Of a stretch of 64,000 nucleotides of DNA, positions 33,901-42,656 are shown piece after piece. The notes beneath the pieces were generated by a model. It searched no databases, had not been told where the DNA came from, and was given only the letters and a program-made list of their open reading frames with translations. Position 1 is the stretch's first letter. Each line of letters starts with the position of its first letter. Source of the stretch: Paradesertivirga mongoliensis. Its GTDB lineage: Bacteria > Bacteroidota > Bacteroidia > Sphingobacteriales > Sphingobacteriaceae. The stretch lies in NCBI RefSeq assembly GCF_024436395.1, contig NZ_JAFMZO010000002.1:558001-622000 (forward strand). Reading direction: 5' to 3'. The translations under genes and the position numbers were made by a program.

Positions 33901-35442
33901 AGGACGGTCTGACAAAACCGCCAAAGGCACATCTGTACCCATCGAACCAATTGGCTCCTTCCCATCAACAGCCATTGGCTTGATGATAGTTTCAATATCC
34001 TCACGGGTGTAACCAAATACCTGCTGATATTTCAAAACCGCATCTTTCGATAAATTAGTAAATGCTACCCTTGGTTCAGGTAGCTCTTCGATTCTGATTT
34101 TATAATTTTCAAGCCACTCGCCGTAAGGCTGACTGGATGCAATTTTTGTTTTGATTTCCTCATCGGTAATGATCTTACCTTCTACCAGATCAACCAGGAA
34201 CATTTTACCAGGCTGTAAACGACCCTTTTTAATAATAATGGCTTCGTCTATCGGCAATGCACCAGCTTCTGAAGCAACAACTACACGACTGTCGTTAGTT
34301 ACGGCATAACGTAAAGGACGCAGACCATTTCTGTCTAATAAGGCGCCAATTTGAGATCCGTCAGTAAATGTTAGCGCTGCAGGTCCATCCCACGGCTCCA
34401 TTAATGTAGCATGAAACTCATAGAACGCCTTCTTTAACGGCTCCATTTGTTCATTTCCGTCCCAGGCCTCGGGCACGAGCATCATCATTACATGAGGAAG
34501 GCTTCGACCGGTATGCACCAATACTTCAACCACGTTGTCCAGACATGCAGAATCAGACTGATTGCTATCGATAACAGGAAGAACGATATCCATTTCTTCG
34601 CTGGTAAAGTATGATGATGCGTATGACTTTAATCCTGAATAGAACCAGTTAAGGTTCCCCGTAAGGGTGTTAATCTCACCATTATGCGCCATAAAGCGGA
34701 ATGGTTGCGCGAGTTTCCATGACGGGAAAGTATTGGTCGAAAACCGGCTGTGAACTAAACCAAATGCTGAAGTTAGCCTGGTGTCCTGCAGGTCTGTATA
34801 ATAAGTACGTAACTGATAAGTGGTTAACTGACCTTTATATACTAGAATGCGGCTTGATAACGATGCGATGTAAAAGTCGCTACCATTCTTAACCGTTTCA
34901 TTTATAGTTTTGGTGATCAACCGTCTGAAAACAAACAGCTTTCGTTCGAAATCATCACTAGTTGCCAGTCCATCCGGACGCCCGACAAACACCTGCTCAA
35001 CATCGGGTTCAACCGACAGAGAAGTCGGGCCTACAACCGATGGATTAACCGGAAGTTTACGGAAGCCTAAAAACGGCAACCCCAGCTTTTCAGCGGAGCT
35101 AACGATGATAGATCGGCAAGTTTCCTTTGTGGCGACATTCTTAGGAAAGAAGATCATTCCGACGCCATAGTTGCCTGGCTCTGTAAGATGAATATCCAGA
35201 GCTATACACTCCTCCATGAGAAACTCATGCGGAATTTGCAATAAAATCCCTGCGCCATCACCACTTTCCGGGTCACATCCACATGCTCCGCGGTGCTCCA
35301 TATTCTCAAGAATAGTTAAAGCATCGGAAACATTTTGGTGCGATCGCTGGCCATTAATGTGTGTAATAAAACCTACTCCACAAGAGTCGTGTTCAAATTC
35401 AGGGCGATATAATCCCTGCTGGTCAATTTCGGTTTGCTTCAT
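30922..35442 (-). CDS. gltB: Glutamate synthase, large (alpha) subunit
   Basis: A 1506-residue glutaminase/synthase subunit. The N-terminal nucleophile cysteine is C21, exposed after removal of a 20-residue propeptide ([11 protein letters not shown]). Next come the glutamine amidotransferase domain, central domain, the FMN-binding synthase domain ([19 protein letters not shown], then [12 protein letters not shown]), the [3Fe-4S] cysteines ([20 protein letters not shown]) and the C-terminal beta-helix with repeated glycine pattern. This is the main nitrogen-assimilation enzyme. The upstream region has a TACTTTCG (one mismatch to -7) inside the palindrome GTACGAAAGTAC. Confidence 0.97.
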   Translation of the reverse strand: [1506 protein letters not shown]

Positions 35443-35706
35443 TATTATAATAATGGGAATGTACGAAAGTACGGATTTTGGGCTAAAATTGCGGACTGAA
35501 TAATAATTTTTGAATATTTTTCAAAAACAAAAGGATTTCAGTCTCCAAAATTAGCAATCTCGTAATTTTATCTTTTTTAATTTAACATTATCTTAAACTT
35601 ACTTTTGCGTCAAATCTTATTCCGCGATCAGAATTTCTTTTGGAACTACTATTTCAGATTATTTTTTTTAATTAAACAAAGGGATTTTTTTATTGGCAAA
35701 AAATGC

Positions 35707-35714
35707 TACTTTTG
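35707..35714 (+). promoter_or_regulatory. -7 promoter element of the SRP RNA
   Basis: TACTTTTG, exact TAnnTTTG, placed 5 bp before the G at 35719 where the paired 5' end of the RNA begins. Confidence 0.65.
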
Positions 35715-35718
35715 CGCC

Positions 35719-35822
35719 GGGTTAGTCTTCTACGATCAGCTCCTCTTGAACTCCCCCAGGGTGGGAACGCAGCAAGGGTAGAGAGTTGTAGCGGTGCGAT
35801 AGAAGGTGCTAGCCCACTTTTT
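35719..35822 (+). ncRNA. ffs: Signal recognition particle RNA (4.5S-type)
   Basis: About 100 nt that fold into one rod. The ends pair (GGGTTAG near 35719 with CTAGCCC near 35815, and TTCTA with TAGAA). The centre carries the conserved domain IV: CCCAGGG, then a GTG-GGAA-CGC tetraloop stem, then GCAGCAAGGG, which is the Ffh-binding internal loop as found in other Bacteroidota. A run of T follows at 35818-35824 and forms the terminator with the closing stem. The RNA works with Ffh and FtsY in membrane targeting. No protein frame overlaps it. Confidence 0.92.
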
Positions 35823-35922
35823 TTCTCTTCTGTCTATTTTTCATAATTTGATCTAAAATTTTTCTTAGCTTAGCAGAATTAACATTAAGTGTCAAACCGA
35901 CAATTTATAACAACCTAATACG

Positions 35923-36585
35923 ATGAAGTTTTTTATTGATACAGCAAACCTTGCTCAAATTAAAGAGGCCCATGATATGGGTGTTTTGGATGGTGTAACG
36001 ACTAATCCCAGCCTGATGGCTAAAGAAGGAATTACTGGCCACGACAATGTAATTAAACACTATAAGGCAATTTGTGAGATTACAGATGGCGATGTAAGCG
36101 CAGAGGTTATTTCAACTACAGTTGATGAGATGATTGCCGAAGGCGAAGCTCTTGCCAAATTACATCCGCAAATTGTAGTAAAGGTGCCGATGATTAAAGA
36201 CGGCGTAAAAGCGATAAAATATTTCACGTCGAAGGGCATTAAAACAAATTGCACCCTGGTTTTTTCTGCCGGACAAGCCTTATTAGCGGCAAAAGCGGGA
36301 GCAACTTATGTTTCTCCGTTTATCGGCCGTTTAGACGATGTATCTACAGACGGACTGACGTTAATTGAAGATATCCGCTTAATTTTTGACAATTACGGTT
36401 ATACCACCCAAATACTCGCGGCTTCCGCCCGTCACCCAATGCATATCATCAACTGTGCAAAAATTGGAGCCGACGTAGTTACCGCTCCCCTATCCGCTAT
36501 TGCCGCTTTGTTAAAGCATCCTTTAACAGACAGCGGTCTGGCTCAATTTTTAGCAGACCACGCTAAAGCCGCCGCCAGCGTTTAG
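35923..36585 (+). CDS. fsa: Fructose-6-phosphate aldolase / TalC-type transaldolase
   Basis: A 220-residue class-I aldolase barrel of the short transaldolase family. It matches [20 protein letters not shown] at the start, [14 protein letters not shown] (about 23-36), and VVKVPM (about 85-90), whose lysine forms the Schiff base; TNCTLVFS and SPFIGRLDD follow. Enzymes of this size act either as fructose-6-phosphate aldolase or as transaldolase in the pentose-phosphate pathway; the sequence does not fully separate the two. It stands alone between the SRP RNA and a terminator. Confidence 0.93.
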   Translation: MKFFIDTANLAQIKEAHDMGVLDGVTTNPSLMAKEGITGHDNVIKHYKAICEITDGDVSAEVISTTVDEMIAEGEALAKLHPQIVVKVPMIKDGVKAIKYFTSKGIKTNCTLVFSAGQALLAAKAGATYVSPFIGRLDDVSTDGLTLIEDIRLIFDNYGYTTQILAASARHPMHIINCAKIGADVVTAPLSAIAALLKHPLTDSGLAQFLADHAKAAASV

Positions 36586-36593
36586 AAACACAA

Positions 36594-36637
36594 AACGGAA
36601 CATTATTTGACAAATATTCAAACAATGTTCCGTTTTT
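36594..36637 (+). terminator. Rho-independent terminator of fsa
   Basis: AACGGAACATT (36594-36604) pairs with AATGTTCCGTT (36624-36634), followed by T residues. It starts 9 bp after the stop. Confidence 0.85.
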
Positions 36638-36719
36638 ATTCTCTCTTCTGCAAGCCCCTCCCCGACTTCCTTCCCAAAAAAGAAGACAATATTGATACAC
36701 AAAGCAAGTAAACACTATT

Positions 36720-36727
36720 TATCTTTG
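36720..36727 (+). promoter_or_regulatory. -7 promoter element TATCTTTG of mqnC
   Basis: Exact TAnnTTTG ending 5 bp before the ATG at 36733, again predicting a transcript that starts at or beside the start codon. Confidence 0.6.
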
Positions 36728-36732
36728 TATTG

Positions 36733-37857
36733 ATGAACGTCCAGAATCTTCTACAGCGAGCGCTGGCTTACGAATTCCTATCCATTGACGAAGGTGTGTT
36801 TTTATTCCATAATGCAGCTACTGCCGACCTCATGTACGCCGCTAACGAACTTCGCAAACAGCAAGTCCCCCACGGAAAGGTTACCTGGCAAATAGACCGG
36901 AATGTAAACACTACCAATGTTTGCATTGCTAACTGCAAGTTTTGCAACTTCTTTCGCCGGCCCGGACATGAAGACAGCTACATTACGGATATAGAAACTT
37001 ACAAGCAAAAAATTGAAGAAACGTTTAAGTTTGGCGGCGATCAATTGTTGCTTCAGGGCGGACATCATCCGGATCTGGGCCTCAAATTTTACGTCGACCT
37101 ATTTAAGCAACTTAAAGAACTATATCCAACTTTAAAACTCCATTCTTTAGGTCCTCCCGAAATTGCTCACATAGCAAAACTTGAAGGACTAAGTCATACG
37201 GAAGTATTAAAATCACTAGTAGCTGCCGGCCTCGATTCTTTACCCGGAGCCGGAGCAGAAATTCTTAACGACAGGGTTCGAAGGCTGATCTCCAAAGGCA
37301 AATGCGGTGGTCAAGAATGGCTGGATGTGATGCGGGCCTGCCATCAGTTGAACATCCCCACCTCCGCTACGATGATGTTTGGGCATGTGGAAACAATTGA
37401 AGAGCGTTTTGAGCATCTTGTTTGGATTCGCCAGGTTCAATCTGAAAAGCCTGAGGGAGCTTATGGATTTATCGCATTCATTCCCTGGCCTTTTCAGGAC
37501 GATGGTACGCTTCTGAAACGTGTCAGAGGAATTACCAACGAGGTTACAGCGGATGAATATATCCGGATGATAGCCCTTAGCAGGATCATGCTTCCAAACA
37601 TAAAGAATATCCAGGCATCGTGGTTAACAGTAGGGAAACAGGTGGCTCAGATCTGCCTGCATGCCGGCGCAAACGACTTTGGATCGATCATGCTCGAAGA
37701 AAATGTGGTAAGCGCTGCCGGTGCGCCTCACCGATTTACATCTGACGGCATTCAGCAGTCTATCCGTGAAGCCGGGTTTGAGCCTCAATTAAGAACACAG
37801 AAATACGAATTCAGAGAAATGCCTTCGCAACTGGTGCAGCAAACGATCAATTATTAA
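36733..37857 (+). CDS. mqnC: Cyclic dehypoxanthinyl futalosine synthase
   Basis: A 374-residue radical-SAM enzyme of the futalosine route to menaquinone, which turns dehypoxanthinyl futalosine into its cyclic form. The [4Fe-4S] motif is in NVCIANCKFCNFF (CxxxCxxC, about 55-67); other typical segments are TWQIDRNVN, LLLQGGHHPDLG and HSLGPPEI. The ATG at 36733 is preferred over a TTG one codon earlier. MqnC is distinguished from the related MqnE by IDRN-N-TN and by GAYGFIAFIPWPF. Other mqn genes are not in the window. Confidence 0.9.
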   Translation: MNVQNLLQRALAYEFLSIDEGVFLFHNAATADLMYAANELRKQQVPHGKVTWQIDRNVNTTNVCIANCKFCNFFRRPGHEDSYITDIETYKQKIEETFKFGGDQLLLQGGHHPDLGLKFYVDLFKQLKELYPTLKLHSLGPPEIAHIAKLEGLSHTEVLKSLVAAGLDSLPGAGAEILNDRVRRLISKGKCGGQEWLDVMRACHQLNIPTSATMMFGHVETIEERFEHLVWIRQVQSEKPEGAYGFIAFIPWPFQDDGTLLKRVRGITNEVTADEYIRMIALSRIMLPNIKNIQASWLTVGKQVAQICLHAGANDFGSIMLEENVVSAAGAPHRFTSDGIQQSIREAGFEPQLRTQKYEFREMPSQLVQQTINY

Positions 37858-37902
37858 TCATTTTAGATTATGAGTTTTAGGTAAAATTCCTTAGAATTAC
37901 CT

Positions 37903-38691
37903 ATGCCATTACATGCACTTATCGTAGACGATGAAGAATACAGCAGGAAATCGCTTTACTTTTTATTACAGGAGAACTGTCCTGAGATAACCATTGGAGG
38001 CATTGCCGGATCGGTAGCTGAAGCCCGGAAAATCATTGAAGAAAATTCATTTGATCTGGTTTTTCTTGATATCGCCATGCCCAAGGAGAATGGTTTTGAA
38101 TTGCTTCCGGTAATTGAAAAGCACAACATACTCGTAGTCTTTATTACTGCATTTGATCAGTACGCGCTTAAAGCACTTAAAGCCAGCGCAGTAGACTACT
38201 TATTAAAACCCATTGACATCGTTGAGCTTAAAGTGGCCGTGCAGAAATCGATCGCCCGTAAAGAAGCGATGAAATCTTCTGACGAGCTAATAAATCCATC
38301 CTTAAACACCCTTAGCGAAAACCTTAACAACCGGAATAAAATTGATAAAATCACACTACCTCATACACACGGGTTTCATATTATCGACACAAGTAATATT
38401 TTCTATATAGAAGCCGACAGCAATTATTCGGTGTTTCATTTACGTGACGGAGGCAAGCTGGTAATTTCCAAGCCGTTGAAAGAGTTTGAAGATATATTGG
38501 ATACTGCCGATTTTGCCCGTATTCACAAGTCGGCTATCATTAACCTTAATTATGTTGTTAGTTATTCAAACAAACATGGCCTCGAAGTGATTCTCGAAAA
38601 CAATATTACGCTACCCGTATCCAGACGACGTTCTGCCGAATTCCAGGAAAGGGTACGCGAGTATTTGCAGAAAAAAACAAGTAAGAATTGA
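37903..38691 (+). CDS. LytTR-type response regulator
   Basis: A 262-residue two-component regulator. The receiver domain (1-120) has the acidic pair DDEE near residue 9, the phospho-acceptor in LVFLDIAMP (about 57) and lysine in YLLKPID. The LytTR DNA-binding domain (about 155-255) shows FYIEADSNYSVFHL and FARIHKSAIINLNYV. It overlaps the following sensor kinase gene by 4 bp, so the two form a pair. An inverted repeat (AGGTAA/TTACCT) ends exactly at the base before its ATG. Confidence 0.95.
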   Translation: MPLHALIVDDEEYSRKSLYFLLQENCPEITIGGIAGSVAEARKIIEENSFDLVFLDIAMPKENGFELLPVIEKHNILVVFITAFDQYALKALKASAVDYLLKPIDIVELKVAVQKSIARKEAMKSSDELINPSLNTLSENLNNRNKIDKITLPHTHGFHIIDTSNIFYIEADSNYSVFHLRDGGKLVISKPLKEFEDILDTADFARIHKSAIINLNYVVSYSNKHGLEVILENNITLPVSRRRSAEFQERVREYLQKKTSKN

Positions 38692-41609
38692 AAAAGAGCC
38701 TTTACATCTTCATATTCTTCATAAGCTGCCTCGGTAGCCCTGGCAGCCTCGCTGCGCAAACGTTAAACTTCAGGAATTATACTGTTAATAACGGATTGGC
38801 TAACTCCACCGTTTATTATATTCATCAGGACTCGAAAGGCTTCATTTGGTTTGCAACAGAAACCGGCGTAAACAGATATGATGGACAAAACTTCCAGACG
38901 TTCACCATGGATGATGGGCTATCAGACAATGAGGTACTTCAAATCAGGGAAGATTCTAAGGGAAGGATCTGGTTCTTAACGTTAAACGGAAAGCTGAGCT
39001 ATTATCTTAACAATAAGTTTCACAATACCGAAAATACAGCTGTATTACAAAAAGCGTTTTGCAAAGCGAGTTTTGTTTCCTTCTTCGAAGATTCAAAACA
39101 CCGGCTTTGGTTCTCCACAAACCAACGGGAAGTGGTTATGATTGACGGCGAGGACGTGGAAATTTTCTCTTCCGACAGGCAATACCTCACCACATCCTTT
39201 ATCGCCGAGAACAAGCGGTCTGAAATACTAATTCTGAACCGTAGCAATATCTATAAATATAACAATCAAAATTTCACCCGGTTACATTCAGAACATTATC
39301 CTCTTTCGGCAAAAGCCTGTTTTTACGACCCAAAAACTAAAACCTTATCGTTTATATCGAAAGCTGGGTTTGTAGAAAACAACGGAGAAAACTGGGTTCT
39401 TAAACGGAAGGTTCCGGAAGAAATAATGAGAAATGGAATTAGTAATTTCTTTTTCGATAACGATAAAAATACCTGGATTAACACCGTCGGAAACGGTGTT
39501 TACATTGTAAGCGATTCGTCCAACACAGCTTCGCAGCACCTTTTGCCTGGAAAATATATTACCCATGGCCTTTTAGACATCGATGGAAACATTTGGATTT
39601 CTACCATCGGAAATGGTGTTTATATGCTGCCCGAGCTGGCGAGAAAAATGCAGCATTACACGGTAAGCAACGGACTGAGCGACAACTCTATCTATAGCCT
39701 GGTAAAGACCCCGGACGAAAGACTGGTTCTCGGTTTAAAGAATGGCAACCTAAATATCATTAAGGGAAACGAGATACTTTTAAAACCTCTAAAAAACGCC
39801 GAATCCTCTTATAATCCAATAAAAAAACTGTTCTATGATCAGCAAAACCAATCGATATGGTTTGCGTCAAACAACACATTAGGAGAAATCAAATCAGACA
39901 ACAAAACCATCAGATACCTAAGGGAAAGGGACAATTTGATGTATGCTCTCAAGTCATTCAGTATAAGCAAAAGCGGAAAACTTGCCATTGCACTTGCCGC
40001 CGGGGTGGATATTCTGGAGAACAAAAATGCTGAGCTTATTTTCGAAAGCCCCAATCTTAGCAATCCATCTTTACATTTTCCTTCGAGAGCCTACACAGTT
40101 TTTTACGATTCGGCCGAGAGATTATGGTTTTCTAACATTAATGGCCTGCAGTACCAGTATAGAAACAAGCTTACAAAGCTATATCAAAACGATAATCAAC
40201 TCAAACAAAGAATAACAGACATCACCGAGCTCCCGGATAAGACCATAGCGTGTGCCAGTTATGGGTTCGGGGTTTTCATTTTGAAAGACTCAAAATTGGT
40301 GAGAACGGTTACCACAAAAGACGGGCTGGGCAGTAATATTTGTAAAAAGGTTTTTTATGCCGACGGTTACTTGTGGGTTATCACCGGAAAGGGAATAAGC
40401 AAGGTCTCAAAAGATTTAAAGGCAATAGACAATTATCATAAAGAGAATGGGCTTCTATCAAACGAGATTAATGATGCACTTACAGATAAAGGATCAATAT
40501 ACGTAGCTTCTAACGGCGGACTGTCAATTTTCGGGGTGCATATGAAAGCGCGAAAAAAGAAAGCAATTCCCCTGAATTTAAACTACATCCTTATCAATAA
40601 TGAAATAATTGATCTTGCGGAAAAAACAGAACTCAACTACAGGTCGAACAATCTAACCGTCAATTTTATAGGTATAGATTTTAACAACCCCGACCAAATT
40701 ATTTATGAATACAGATTGAAGGATGACCTGCCATGGACCCTCACAACTAATAACACCATTGAGTTTGGCTCGCTTGAATCAGGCGAATATCATTTGCAAA
40801 TAAGGGCAAAAGGAATAAATAGTGGCTGGAGCAAGCCCATTTTGTTCGATTTTGTAATTAAACCTCCTATCTGGAAGACCCCCTGGTTTATTTTTCTGGC
40901 AATTATCATTCTCGGCCCCGCACTGTTTTTTTTGATCAATACTTTCTACAAGCGGAAGCGAATTAAAGAGCGGGAGAGATTACTTGCCAAGACCAAAATC
41001 ATCGCTTTGGAACAACAAGCTCTTCAGGCCATGATGAATCCACATTTCATTTTTAATGTAATGAATTCGATTCAACATTTCATCAATACTAAAGATACCG
41101 TAATGGCGAATCAGTTACTTACCGGCTTTGCAAGACTGATTCGTAAAAACCTCGAGATTTGCAATAAAAGCTATATATCACTTGAAGAAGAACTATCCTA
41201 TCTAAGCCTTTATCTTGCGCTCGAGAAGCTACGGTTTGGTAACAAGTTGAAGTATGTGATCGACACCGACCCAGAAATAGATAGAGAGGAAACGTTTATT
41301 CCTTCTATGTTACTTCAGCCATTCGTCGAAAATGCCATTTGGCACGGCATAATGCCGAAAGAAACCGAGGGTAATATATGGATTGTGATAAAACAGCCCG
41401 AGCCTAATCTGCTGCATATCTGCATCGAGGATGACGGAATAGGGATAGATAATTCATATAAGTTGAAAACAAACGACCATATCAGCCGCGGAATGGAGCT
41501 CACGCAGGAGCGCATTAATTTATTGAACAAGTTCGATGCTCCTATTCAGCTGGATGTCCAGCAAGTAGAAAAATCAGGCACCAGAGTTACTATTTTGATA
41601 GCAATTTAA
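38688..41609 (+). CDS. Beta-propeller sensor histidine kinase (LytS/YehU type)
   Basis: A 973-residue membrane kinase starting with TTG within the stop of the regulator gene (TTGA overlap). A signal peptide (KKSLYIFIFFISCL) leads into a large periplasmic sensor of repeated two-component-propeller strands (for instance DSKGFIWFATETGVNRYDG, DGNIWISTIGNGVY), a Y_Y_Y-type immunoglobulin-like domain (about 640-715) and one membrane helix (about 730-750). The cytoplasmic part is a His_kinase domain with the phospho-histidine in MMNPHFIFNVMNSIQ and the ATP site motifs QPFVENAIWHG and EDDGIGI. It is not the longer hybrid type found in polysaccharide-utilisation loci. Ligand unknown. Confidence 0.95.
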   Translation: MKKSLYIFIFFISCLGSPGSLAAQTLNFRNYTVNNGLANSTVYYIHQDSKGFIWFATETGVNRYDGQNFQTFTMDDGLSDNEVLQIREDSKGRIWFLTLNGKLSYYLNNKFHNTENTAVLQKAFCKASFVSFFEDSKHRLWFSTNQREVVMIDGEDVEIFSSDRQYLTTSFIAENKRSEILILNRSNIYKYNNQNFTRLHSEHYPLSAKACFYDPKTKTLSFISKAGFVENNGENWVLKRKVPEEIMRNGISNFFFDNDKNTWINTVGNGVYIVSDSSNTASQHLLPGKYITHGLLDIDGNIWISTIGNGVYMLPELARKMQHYTVSNGLSDNSIYSLVKTPDERLVLGLKNGNLNIIKGNEILLKPLKNAESSYNPIKKLFYDQQNQSIWFASNNTLGEIKSDNKTIRYLRERDNLMYALKSFSISKSGKLAIALAAGVDILENKNAELIFESPNLSNPSLHFPSRAYTVFYDSAERLWFSNINGLQYQYRNKLTKLYQNDNQLKQRITDITELPDKTIACASYGFGVFILKDSKLVRTVTTKDGLGSNICKKVFYADGYLWVITGKGISKVSKDLKAIDNYHKENGLLSNEINDALTDKGSIYVASNGGLSIFGVHMKARKKKAIPLNLNYILINNEIIDLAEKTELNYRSNNLTVNFIGIDFNNPDQIIYEYRLKDDLPWTLTTNNTIEFGSLESGEYHLQIRAKGINSGWSKPILFDFVIKPPIWKTPWFIFLAIIILGPALFFLINTFYKRKRIKERERLLAKTKIIALEQQALQAMMNPHFIFNVMNSIQHFINTKDTVMANQLLTGFARLIRKNLEICNKSYISLEEELSYLSLYLALEKLRFGNKLKYVIDTDPEIDREETFIPSMLLQPFVENAIWHGIMPKETEGNIWIVIKQPEPNLLHICIEDDGIGIDNSYKLKTNDHISRGMELTQERINLLNKFDAPIQLDVQQVEKSGTRVTILIAI

Positions 41610-41747
41610 CCGTTAACTCAATAAGGCCTACCGATAACTCAATACTTTTTAACAGAACCCAAACTATATCTATTATTGTATTAGATATCATTGCGAATCT
41701 ATTTTAAGGTAAACTTTTTAAAAATATTATTATCTAAGTGTGTGTTT

Positions 41748-41784
41748 AGCGGCTGGAACTTCCCAAAAGTTTCACCGCTTTTTT
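41748..41784 (+). terminator. Rho-independent terminator of the kinase operon
   Basis: AGCGG/CCGCT and the inner TGGAACTT/AAGTTTCA form one stem with a bulge, closed by 4 nt and followed by six T. Confidence 0.8.
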
Positions 41785-41816
41785 GTTTTATACCCTTCTC
41801 TAAACTTCGTTTTTAT

Positions 41817-41824
41817 TAAATTTG
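41817..41824 (+). promoter_or_regulatory. -7 promoter element TAAATTTG of scpB
   Basis: Exact TAnnTTTG ending 6 bp before the TTG at 41831. Because the element itself covers the earlier TTG at 41822, that codon cannot be the start. Confidence 0.55.
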
Positions 41825-41830
41825 CGCTTC

Positions 41831-42391
41831 TTGGAAAATCTGGAATTATACATAGAAGCGCTAATCTTTGCATCTTCGCAAAGTATATCTGTATCAGAAA
41901 TACAGCTGGTATTGAATGCGGCTAATGAACAGCCTGGCTCCGAAGAACTGATACTCAGACATATCGAGCAAATAAAAGAGAAATATAGCAATCCAGAGTT
42001 TGCCATTGAACTTACCGAACTGAATGAGGGATATCAATTCCTGACCAAAAAGGCATATTATCCCGTTATCAATCAGTTACAGATTCAACGCTCCAAGAAA
42101 AAGCTGAGTCAGGCGGCCATAGAAACTTTGGCGATAATAGCCTACAGACAACCCATTACCAAACTTGAAATAGAGCAGATACGCGGAGTGAATTGCGATT
42201 ATACCATCCAGAAACTTCTCGACAAAGAACTTATCGTGATTTCGGGAAAAGCCGAATCCGTCGGAAAACCGCTCCTGTACAGTACAAGCTCCTTGTTTAT
42301 GGATTATTTTGGAATAAAAAACAGCACCGAACTACCGCAAATAAATGATTTTCAAGCCAATACAAACGAAATAGGGGAAAAGCAAGATTAA
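41831..42391 (+). CDS. scpB: Segregation and condensation protein B
   Basis: A 186-residue ScpB, partner of ScpA and SMC in chromosome condensation. Two winged-helix domains are evident: the first from LELYIEALIFASSQSISVSE, the second with AAIETLAIIAYRQPITKLEI and IRGVNCDYTIQKLLDKELI, then GKPLLYSTSSLFMDYFG. No ATG exists in the first 150 codons, so translation starts at a non-ATG codon; I choose TTG at 41831, where the family pattern begins. scpA is not adjacent. The transcript is probably leaderless. Confidence 0.93.
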   Translation: MENLELYIEALIFASSQSISVSEIQLVLNAANEQPGSEELILRHIEQIKEKYSNPEFAIELTELNEGYQFLTKKAYYPVINQLQIQRSKKKLSQAAIETLAIIAYRQPITKLEIEQIRGVNCDYTIQKLLDKELIVISGKAESVGKPLLYSTSSLFMDYFGIKNSTELPQINDFQANTNEIGEKQD

Positions 42392-42465
42392 TTTTAATTG
42401 AAAGGAAATATTACAATACTTTTGAAAATCTTATTATTTTTATAGTACGCAATAATCAACAAACG

Positions 42466-42636
42466 ATGAAAACGCCAAAGAAAAAGTTCGATACCGATAG
42501 CGCTAAACACTCTAACGACCCAATTGCGGACAAGCGTCCGCTGGCTGATGAAGATGATGATTTTGACACATCCTTAGATGATTTATCTGGCTTTGAGGAC
42601 CTGGATTCCTTAGATGACGACGACGATGATTATTAA
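42466..42636 (+). CDS. Tiny acidic-tailed protein (56 aa)
   Basis: A short frame with a basic start (MKTPKKKFDTDSAK) and a very acidic, aspartate-rich tail (DEDDDFDTSLDDLSGFEDLD and a final run of six D then Y). It should be disordered and could bind a basic protein, nucleic-acid-binding surface or metal ions. The ATG at 42466 follows a plausible A-rich leader, and a strong terminator begins 20 bp after the stop, so it is a clean monocistronic unit. I know no function. Confidence 0.6.
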   Translation: MKTPKKKFDTDSAKHSNDPIADKRPLADEDDDFDTSLDDLSGFEDLDSLDDDDDDY

Positions 42637-42656
42637 CATTAATTAACTTTAAGTGG

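Noticed and set aside
37903-41609. Kinase/regulator pair as part of a polysaccharide-utilisation locus
   Set aside because: No SusC/SusD pair or glycoside hydrolase lies nearby; neighbours are mqnC and scpB.
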